Positions 1-5,402 of a DNA stretch of 14,418 bases are shown here, piece by piece. Position numbers and translations under genes: made by a program. This stretch comes from JBOHWJ01 sp050736615 (GTDB lineage: Bacteria > Desulfobacterota > Binatia > Binatales > Binataceae). The notes beneath the pieces were generated by a model. It ran no database searches and was not told where the DNA came from. It was given only the letters and a program-made list of their open reading frames with translations. The stretch covers positions 1-14,418 of the forward strand of contig JBOHWL010000273.1 of NCBI GenBank assembly GCA_050736615.1, given 5' to 3'. Each line of letters opens with the position of its first letter. Within the stretch, counting starts at the first letter, position 1.

Positions 1-574
1 GTCCTTCAAAAAGGGCGGCGCGCCCGCGCCTCATCCGTTTTTTGGCGATTTGGGTTTCCGCGACCGACACCGAGCGCCTTGGCCGGGCTAGTCACACCCA
101 CGCGACGCTCGACACATAATCCGCAGACGGGATCATGACGCCCGTTTAACCGGGACGCGCCCACGAGCACCAGGATTACGCCCGATTTTCCACCTCGGCC
201 GGCCTGCGCGGATCATGCGCTGACACGCGGCAATGACGAACGAACTCCACGTCACGGCGTGACCCTCACGCGTCATAAAGGCGAGGCGGGCGCTCCATTT
301 TTAAATAGCGTCGAATGGGAACGCGCGACAATGGGGCGGGGTCGCCCCCCTCCTTCATCAGGTAAGTGGTAGTGTGGTAGACAAACGAGCGACCCCACCT
401 CGGAACGATCTTCCAAGCGGAAACTTTGATATGGTGCCAGTGCGAAGCAGTTATCGCAGCCATTTGCGCATTTTGACCCTATCGCGGCGCCGTCGCGGTG
501 TCAACAAATTGATTACATGCGCTAACTGTTAGTGAGCAAAAATGGAATCAGACCAATAGGGAGAATTGCATAAG
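1..574. other. Non-coding leader upstream of the crotonase gene
   Basis: I see no convincing gene here. The only open frame of note, on the minus strand at 266-463, has no ribosome binding site and no recognisable protein pattern. The stretch holds two short perfect palindromes: GTCACGGCGTGAC at 251-263 and CTAACTGTTAG at 522-532. It ends in the ribosome binding site AGGGAG at 558-563 for the crotonase gene. No clear sigma-70 promoter with correct spacing could be picked out, although TTGACC at 473-478 and TTGATT at 509-514 are possible -35 elements. Confidence 0.5.
522..532. promoter_or_regulatory. Possible operator palindrome before the crotonase gene
   Basis: CTAACTGTTAG is a perfect 11-bp dyad about 43 bp upstream of the crotonase start codon, in an AT-richer patch where a promoter would be expected. 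Fatty-acid and acyl-CoA catabolic genes are often controlled by TetR- or GntR-type repressors that bind short dyads, so this could be an operator. A dyad this short can occur by chance, and no regulator gene is adjacent. Confidence 0.25.
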
Positions 575-1339
575 ATGAATCCGCTCGGCTACGCGATCGA
601 AGATGACCTCGTAATCATCACAATCAATCGGCCGGCGGCGAGAAATGCGATCGATCGCGCAACTGCGGAGGAGCTCGCCGAAACGTTCAGACGCTTTGAT
701 AACGACCCCGTTCTCAGCGTCGCGATTCTGACCGGCGCCGATGGCACTTTCTGCGCGGGCGCCGACCTCAAAGCGGTGGCTGGCGGAGAGGGGAACCGCG
801 TCGCCGCCGAGGGCGACGGTCCGCTCGGATGCACTCGGATGCTGCTCGGCAAACCCGTGCTTGCCGCGGTCGAGGGCTTCGCCGTCGCGGGAGGACTCGA
901 ACTCGCGCTGTGGTGTGATCTGCGCGTGGCCGCGCGCGATGCGACCTTCGGGGTTTATTGCCGTCGCTTCGGCGTGCCGCTGGTTGACGGCGGTACCATC
1001 CGCCTGCCGCGGCTCATCGGCCTGAGCTATGCCCTCGACATGATCCTCACGGGCCGCGGCGTCGGCGGCGAAGAGGCCTTCAGGATGGGTCTGGTTAACC
1101 GTTTGACCGAAAGTGGCGGGGCGCTTACCGCCGCGCGTGAATTGGCGCGGCAAATCGCCGCCTTTCCGCAGAAATGTTTGCGCTCGGACCGGCTCTCGGC
1201 CTATCAACAAGCGCCCTTTCCTCTGGATCAGGCGTTGCTCAACGAATATCGCCATGGGATTGCGACGATCGAGTCGGGGGAAACCGTCAGCGGGGCGCGC
1301 CGCTTTGCGCAGGGCGGCGGCCGCCACGGCAAGTTCTAG
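575..1339 (+). CDS. Crotonase/enoyl-CoA hydratase superfamily protein
   Basis: This 254-aa protein has the crotonase fold, whose members act on acyl-CoA thioesters in the cytoplasm. Family marks are FCAGADLKA at about residues 59-67, which forms the CoA and oxyanion-hole loop, and GFAVAGGLELA at about 101-111, which keeps the first catalytic Glu position (GGLELA). The second hydratase Glu, found in FGQPE of rat enoyl-CoA hydratase, is replaced by Cys in FGVYC (about residue 129). It is followed by the motif RFGVPLVDGG, which I recall from a group of bacterial crotonases of unclear substrate. A simple 2-enoyl-CoA hydratase role is therefore doubtful, and an isomerase, hydrolase or other crotonase reaction is possible. 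I chose the ATG at 575 over an in-frame TTG at 566 because AGGGAG (558-563) is well placed only for the ATG. It converges with the repressor gene about 100 bp downstream. Confidence 0.9.
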   Translation: MNPLGYAIEDDLVIITINRPAARNAIDRATAEELAETFRRFDNDPVLSVAILTGADGTFCAGADLKAVAGGEGNRVAAEGDGPLGCTRMLLGKPVLAAVEGFAVAGGLELALWCDLRVAARDATFGVYCRRFGVPLVDGGTIRLPRLIGLSYALDMILTGRGVGGEEAFRMGLVNRLTESGGALTAARELARQIAAFPQKCLRSDRLSAYQQAPFPLDQALLNEYRHGIATIESGETVSGARRFAQGGGRHGKF

Positions 1340-1437
1340 CCCGCCACGGAGCCCCTCACCCGAGTGATCGTCAGAGCCAACGCTCAGCTAAGCATCTATC
1401 GCGCGAGCTTTCCGCGTCACTCCGAATAAGTCTGTTT

Positions 1438-2124
1438 TTAAGCGCGCCCCCCAACCCATATGACGCGTCCGATGACTGCAATGGCCTCGGGTGATACGTC
1501 TTGCGGTTCGTAAGCTGGGTTATCGCCGCGCACTGACAGGGTGTCATCGGGACGGCGCTGCAGCCGCTTGATCACGAGTTCTTCCCCGGCACGCAGCAGG
1601 TAAACGCCGTCGAATCGAAAGCGGTTCTCGCGCAGATCGGCCAAAATCAAATCGCCTTCCTTGATGGTCGGCGCCATCGAATCGCCCAGCACCTCGACCA
1701 GCACCAGGTTGCGCACATCCGCGTTGAGCGCGCGGTGCAACCAATTCGCTTTGAAGCCGAGATAATCAACGACCTGCGAATGCGCGAACGGGGGTTGGCC
1801 CAGCGCGTGCGGCACGCGTCGCACCGCCGCGAGATATTCGTCCGTGTCGTCTTGTCCCAGCGTGCCGGCGCCGGGCTCGTGAAGGACAAGTTTGCTTTTT
1901 AGCTGGACGCCGCGGCCGGTGGCGAGCCATTCGACGGAAACGCCGGCCGCGGTGGCCAGATTCACCAGACTGGCCATGCTTGGCTGGCCGCGTCCGGTGA
2001 CCCACTTATAAATCGCGTTGTCAGAGACTCCGACGGCGCGCGCCAGATCGGCGACTGAGCCGAATTGCTGCATGATCAGACGCAGCCTACGCTGGAACTC
2101 CTCGCCGGAGTTTGATGTTGACAT
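1438..2124 (-). CDS. XRE-type repressor with S24 (LexA/CI-like) peptidase domain
   Basis: This 228-aa protein has an N-terminal helix-turn-helix (about residues 22-44, VADLARAVGVSDNAIYKWVTG) and a C-terminal S24 domain. The GDSM motif supplies the likely Ser nucleophile at about 149, and the Lys general base lies in ELVIKRLQ at about 186. It ends with the usual SDNPAY-like strand (RGDNPAYEP) and GRVIWVG. Such proteins are phage or mobile-element repressors inactivated by RecA-dependent self-cleavage, or they keep the fold without cleaving. An Ala-Gly pair near residues 86-87 in the linker is a possible cleavage site. The ATG at 2124 is preferred over an upstream GTG at 2157 because AGGA sits 6 nt before it. 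It lies divergent from the DnaA-IV/Mor pair across a roughly 560-bp spacer, the layout of a phage immunity region, and it probably represses that pair and itself (inference). Confidence 0.88.
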   Translation of the reverse strand: MSTSNSGEEFQRRLRLIMQQFGSVADLARAVGVSDNAIYKWVTGRGQPSMASLVNLATAAGVSVEWLATGRGVQLKSKLVLHEPGAGTLGQDDTDEYLAAVRRVPHALGQPPFAHSQVVDYLGFKANWLHRALNADVRNLVLVEVLGDSMAPTIKEGDLILADLRENRFRFDGVYLLRAGEELVIKRLQRRPDDTLSVRGDNPAYEPQDVSPEAIAVIGRVIWVGGRA

Positions 2125-2682
2125 TACTTTCCTACTGTGGAATACATTAGAACGCACGTCAAGAGGAGGTAATCATTGTTCGACTACGTTTTTAAGCACT
2201 GTATTTAGAAACTTTCGCGATCACAGATTGAACGCAGTTTAACGCATTCTTTGACTTCAATTTGCGATAAAATGGTCCCGTTTTTGACGATTGCGGATAT
2301 TAACCACAGTTGGACAGGCCAGCACTTGATGCCTCAATCGTCAAAGCCATGGGTGGTACTCGGCAACGTCTGGCGGATGGATGAGGGTGCCGCGGGGACG
2401 TGTGCGCGAGAGACTCTAGGGGAGCGACAACTCTGCACCCGCTAGGTACTGCCAAGCATCTCCAGCGAGGCTGTCGAGCCAGCGGGGCCGCAATGGTTCC
2501 CGGGCTGGCATGCTAAGCACGGAAGTCTCTCGAAGTTCACGACATCATAATAACCGGATGCACTTCGCCGAAGTCTCGCGAATTTCCGCGTTCCGCTTCA
2601 ACGGCTCAACTGGCGCAAGACGTATACACGCGCGCCTCGTCTTCCACCATGGTTTCAAGCCTTGAGAAAGGGGGATGTGTGC
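2125..2682. promoter_or_regulatory. Divergent control region between repressor and DnaA-IV gene
   Basis: No supported gene lies in this roughly 560-bp spacer. It is AT-richer near the repressor and should carry both divergent promoters and operators. Visible items are three copies of AACGCA at 2151, 2231 and 2241 (the last two 10 bp apart, one helical turn); TTAACCACA at 2300-2308, one mismatch from the DnaA box TTATNCACA; and a TATACA -10-like hexamer at 2623-2628, about 55 bp before the rightward gene, without a good -35 at standard spacing. AAAGGGGG at 2667-2674 is a strong ribosome binding site for the ATG at 2683. Which protein binds which site cannot be read from the sequence. Confidence 0.45.
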
Positions 2683-3063
2683 ATGAGCGGTCATTCCACG
2701 ATTTCGATTCGATTAGTGCAGGAGGCGGTCGCGGCGGCGTTCAATTTGCGCCGCGATGAATTGCTCTCTCACGACCGCACCCAACGCGTCGCCAAGGCGC
2801 GTCATCTGGCGATGTATCTCAGCCGGGAACTCGCGGGAATCGGTGCGAACGATCACGGCGGCGAGCGCATCAGAAACCGCGGTGTTTCCTTTCCTCGCAT
2901 CGGATTGGCCTTCGACCGTGATCACACCAGCGTTATGTATGCGTGCGCCGAGGTCGAACGGATGCGCGGGTGCGACGCAGGCTTTGCCGATCTGGTCGCG
3001 GCCGTGGCGCGGGAAGTGCGCCGGCGCGCCGCCGCGACTGACGCGCGGGGGGTGGCCCTCTGA
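2683..3063 (+). CDS. Stand-alone DnaA domain IV (DnaA C-terminal HTH) protein
   Basis: This 126-aa protein matches only the DNA-binding domain IV of the replication initiator DnaA. From about residue 12, VQEAVAAAFNLRRDELLS aligns with the start of the domain, then KARHLAMYLSREL (38-50), SFPRIGLAF (69-77) and the DnaA-box-recognition signature RDHTSVMYACAEVE (79-92), equivalent to RDHTTVLHACRKIE in E. coli DnaA. The AAA+ ATPase domain and the N-terminal DnaB-interacting domains are missing. About 15 extra residues (roughly 53-67) sit between the AMYLSREL helix and the recognition helices. It probably binds DnaA-box-like DNA without ATPase activity. The ATG at 2683 is preferred over TTG 2662 because of AAAGGGGG 8 nt upstream. 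Its stop overlaps the next gene's start (TGATG at 3061-3065), implying translational coupling. Related free domains occur in phages and mobile elements (recollection). Confidence 0.85.
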   Translation: MSGHSTISIRLVQEAVAAAFNLRRDELLSHDRTQRVAKARHLAMYLSRELAGIGANDHGGERIRNRGVSFPRIGLAFDRDHTSVMYACAEVERMRGCDAGFADLVAAVAREVRRRAAATDARGVAL

Positions 3064-3554
3064 TGTATTCCAATGACGATTCAGGGAAGCCGTTCACGCG
3101 AATTTCCGGACCACTCGCCGATGCGATGCCGGAGGGAACTTCGCAAGTATTCGCGCTTCACGCCCAACGCGTGCGCGTCGAAGCCGCCGGCCTCTTCACG
3201 CCCCGCCACAACGCCCGTTCCTCGATGCTGCGAGAGTTAGCCAGTGTGATCGGCGAAGAAGTGGCTTTCAAGCTGGTCGCGGCGTTCGCGGGTACCCGGC
3301 TCTACATTCCCCAAATACCGCAAGAAGATGACGCGCTGGCACAAGCCATCGGCATTGAGGCGGCGCGCAAATTGGCGGCCGTTTACGGCGGCGACCGCGT
3401 CGATGTGCCCAACCCAACGCCGCGCCGCTTGCGCATAGTTGAACTGCGCTCAAGCGGCCTTAGCGTGGACGCGATTGCACGGGCGCTCGGCTGTACGCGG
3501 CGCCGCGTGTTTCAAGTTCTGGCGGAGGTGCGTGAAAGCAAAGCTCAAGCCTGA
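3063..3554 (+). CDS. Mor-like (Mu middle operon regulator family) transcription activator
   Basis: This 163-aa predicted DNA-binding protein resembles the Mor/C activators of Mu-like phages. Those proteins have a dimerisation region with a YIP-type strand followed by a helix-turn-helix. Here RLYIPQ (about 79-84) is followed by a second related segment, RVDVPN (112-117), and a C-terminal helix-turn-helix, LRSSGLSVDAIARALGCTRR (about 128-147). Residues 63-84 and 96-117 align without gaps with 10 of 22 positions identical, an internal duplication of the dimerisation module. The first 45 residues are unassigned. It is co-transcribed with, and overlaps by 1 nt, the DnaA domain IV gene upstream. 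In Mu, Mor turns on middle transcription, but no middle or late phage genes follow here: the next gene converges after 45 bp. It may therefore be a remnant or a domesticated regulator. The family call rests on motif pattern only. Confidence 0.68.
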   Translation: MYSNDDSGKPFTRISGPLADAMPEGTSQVFALHAQRVRVEAAGLFTPRHNARSSMLRELASVIGEEVAFKLVAAFAGTRLYIPQIPQEDDALAQAIGIEAARKLAAVYGGDRVDVPNPTPRRLRIVELRSSGLSVDAIARALGCTRRRVFQVLAEVRESKAQA

Positions 3555-3599
3555 TCCACAACCGACGGAGCGATCGCCCGTATGAAGTGGCCCATTTGG

Positions 3600-4889
3600 C
3601 TATCGCATGATTTCACTCAAGCCTTCAACGGTCGAGTACTTCTTGTAGTCATTGTATTGGTGCGGCACCTGTTGATTCACCATGACCGTATGGCCGTGGT
3701 TATCGAAGCTGCTATCGAAAGTAGCGTGATGATTCCGCACGTCCCAGAACTGCTCTGAGAACGAGCCGTTGTTGTTGACCACCCCGATTTCCGGCACGGC
3801 CATCGCCTGGGGCGAAAGATGTGCGACTTTCCACAGCTTCATGCCGCGGTCGTAGAGATCTTCCCAGAGCGGTCCGTAAAATTGCTGGTCGAGATACATG
3901 ATGCGTTTGCCGTAGCAGTACCCGAACTGATGCGCGGGAATCTTGCGCACATCAAGCACATACGTATCGCGCAATGCCCATTTGCCCCAGTCCGGCTTGG
4001 GGAAGCCCAGCGGCATGTCGTAGTTGGCCGGGAAAGTCCCTATCGGGGTCTGGTAGTCGAGCAGCGCCAGAATTTTTCTGCTTCCAATGAACGAGGCGCT
4101 GAAGGTCGGGATATTGCCCGCGAAACCGTAGCGATAGTCGTCTTCGGTCATGTCGCTGCCGCCGCTTTGAATGCAGCGCGCCGCTGAAGAAAGCGGAATC
4201 ACCCGGCGTTCCGACGGCTTGAATTCATACGACGAAGGCAGCTTGCTCAAATCGCTGTAATAAATGCTGAGCACGCTCGCATAGCGGCGCTCCTCGGGTT
4301 CGATGACCATGCTAAAGCGTGTCTCGTCATGCTCGTCCGCGTACGGATTGTTCATCGCCTGACCCGGATCGGTGATGTGCTTGAGCACGCGCGCGATGAA
4401 GACCTCGCGCTCGCACGAGACGTTGCCATACGCATCCATGGTGCATTCGGTGAGAAGGTTTTCCGGAGTGGCGGCGATCAGATGCGGCACGTAGCGATAC
4501 CACATGTCGGCGAGCATCTCCCAGCCCTTATGTGGTCCGCTGGGGGTCGGAAACGGCGCTCCGGCCACATAATTGCGCATCGTCAAGCCGCCGTCCGGCA
4601 GCTTAACCAGGGTTACCTGCGAAGCGTATTTTTCCGTGGCCTCGAGATAGCCTTTCGGCAGCGGATGAACAATGGTTGGGCCGACGTCGATCCGAATATC
4701 GTCCGGCATCTTCCAGTAAGACGAGCCCGCGAACAGCGCGACCATCCCATCCGGCATGAACTGTTTGTACTGCCGCCAATTTTGAATATTGATTTCGGTT
4801 CCCGGCGCAATCGTATCCGCCGCGCACGCCATTCCGCCCATCAACACCGCCGCAAAGATTCCCACCAACATACCTGCCGCGAACTTCAT
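3600..4889 (-). CDS. Exported DUF1329 family protein
   Basis: This 429-aa protein has a clear signal peptide: MK, a hydrophobic stretch to about residue 20, and a likely signal peptidase I site after ACA at 23. The mature protein should be periplasmic or outer-membrane associated. The pattern of the mature part, including AGAPFPTPSGPHKGWEMLADMWYRY at about 109-133 with its PFP, PHKG and WYRY elements, is that of DUF1329. Members have a LolA/LolB-like lipid-binding fold prediction and often occur beside DUF1302 proteins and RND exporters in degraders of hydrophobic compounds. The biochemical role is not established. Length is close to the family norm, with no frameshift visible. GAAGG lies about 7 nt before the ATG. 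Neither DUF1302 nor an exporter is adjacent here, so it seems to be transcribed alone. Handling of a hydrophobic substrate or lipid is inference. Confidence 0.85.
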   Translation of the reverse strand: MKFAAGMLVGIFAAVLMGGMACAADTIAPGTEINIQNWRQYKQFMPDGMVALFAGSSYWKMPDDIRIDVGPTIVHPLPKGYLEATEKYASQVTLVKLPDGGLTMRNYVAGAPFPTPSGPHKGWEMLADMWYRYVPHLIAATPENLLTECTMDAYGNVSCEREVFIARVLKHITDPGQAMNNPYADEHDETRFSMVIEPEERRYASVLSIYYSDLSKLPSSYEFKPSERRVIPLSSAARCIQSGGSDMTEDDYRYGFAGNIPTFSASFIGSRKILALLDYQTPIGTFPANYDMPLGFPKPDWGKWALRDTYVLDVRKIPAHQFGYCYGKRIMYLDQQFYGPLWEDLYDRGMKLWKVAHLSPQAMAVPEIGVVNNNGSFSEQFWDVRNHHATFDSSFDNHGHTVMVNQQVPHQYNDYKKYSTVEGLSEIMR

Positions 4890-5176
4890 CTTGCACCTTC
4901 ATGTCCAAATGAAAACCACCGATCCTCGGGAGGCCGGCGCGCCTTCCACGCTAACCCGCTTCCCGTCCGCTCCACGGTTCCGCCACGGAAACCTGTAAGC
5001 GCTTATTTCTCCAACAAATCGCCTCCGATCATCAAGCACTTTCGTTCACACCAGGTTTTTCTGTCGGGATTAGTGGCGCGGCGGCTTCCGTTTGACACGA
5101 GGAGATAATGATCCGCGAAGAAGCACTATGCGGGAACTCTTTACGAGCGCGTTTGTTTCGTGTCACGGCAATCACT

Positions 5177-5219
5177 AAAGAAAAGCTCCGCTCAACCTTT
5201 CTGCCATTCCGAGCGGAGC
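5177..5219 (-). terminator. Rho-independent terminator of the helicase gene
   Basis: Read on the minus strand, GCTCCGCTC (5211-5219) and GAGCGGAGC (5185-5193) form a perfect 9-bp GC-rich stem with a 17-nt loop, followed directly by TTTTCTTT (5184-5177). It lies about 185 bp after the helicase stop codon and in the right orientation. The stem shares its GAGCGGAGC word with the surrounding repeat DNA, so the terminator may have been supplied by a repeat. Confidence 0.65.
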
Positions 5220-5292
5220 AGCGCAGCCTCAGGCGTAGCGAAGCAGGCGAGTCCTGGCTTGGCCGGCGGATCGCGGACTCGCCCGCGGAACT

Positions 5293-5338
5293 GCGTTCAA
5301 GATTGAGTCTGCGGAGCGAGCGGGAGAATCCCGGATTT
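5293..5338. repeat. Dispersed repeat copy A (REP/MITE-like)
   Basis: This segment carries GCGTTCAAGATTG (5293-5305), whose reverse complement recurs as CAATCTTTGAACGC at 11931-11944 with one extra T. It also carries GAATCCCGGATTT (5326-5338), whose reverse complement is exact at 12154-12166. Both copies of the second word are preceded by a GAGCG-type stretch and followed by CC and CTGT or CTTGT-like bases. Two shared words in two distant intergenic regions suggest one dispersed repeat family. The ends of the element are not defined. Confidence 0.5.
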
Positions 5339-5402
5339 TCCCCTGTTTTGCAACTGCGACAGACTGAGGCGCCGCGCTGGCGAGCCTTGCCAGGCCGGAT
5401 TC

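Larger units (their letters stand above)
4890..5402. other. Repeat-containing intergenic region downstream of the helicase gene
   Basis: I see no real gene in these roughly 510 bp. Open frames on both strands around 5032-5476 are low-complexity products of repeat DNA rich in GAGCG and CTCGC words. The part nearest 4890 should hold the promoter of the DUF1329 gene. The part from about 5177 holds a terminator hairpin for the helicase gene, followed toward 5402 by dispersed-repeat sequence that reappears near 11.93-12.18 kb. Confidence 0.6.

Noticed and set aside
266..463. 65-codon minus-strand open frame in the leader
   Set aside because: No ribosome binding site, no recognisable pattern and no neighbouring gene on that strand.
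548..1327. 259-codon open frame on the minus strand
   Set aside because: It lies antisense to the crotonase gene, has no family motifs, and is a product of GC-rich codon use on the other strand.
2125..2157. GTG start for the repressor, adding 11 residues
   Set aside because: The internal ATG at 2124 has AGGA at good spacing; the extension is not part of the usual N-terminus.
2251..2445. 64-codon plus-strand open frame in the repressor spacer (possible cro-like gene)
   Set aside because: It starts with TTG without a ribosome binding site and the sequence shows no helix-turn-helix or other pattern.
4329..5108. 259-codon plus-strand open frame
   Set aside because: It is mostly antisense to the DUF1329 gene, which has a signal peptide and family motifs; the frame has neither.
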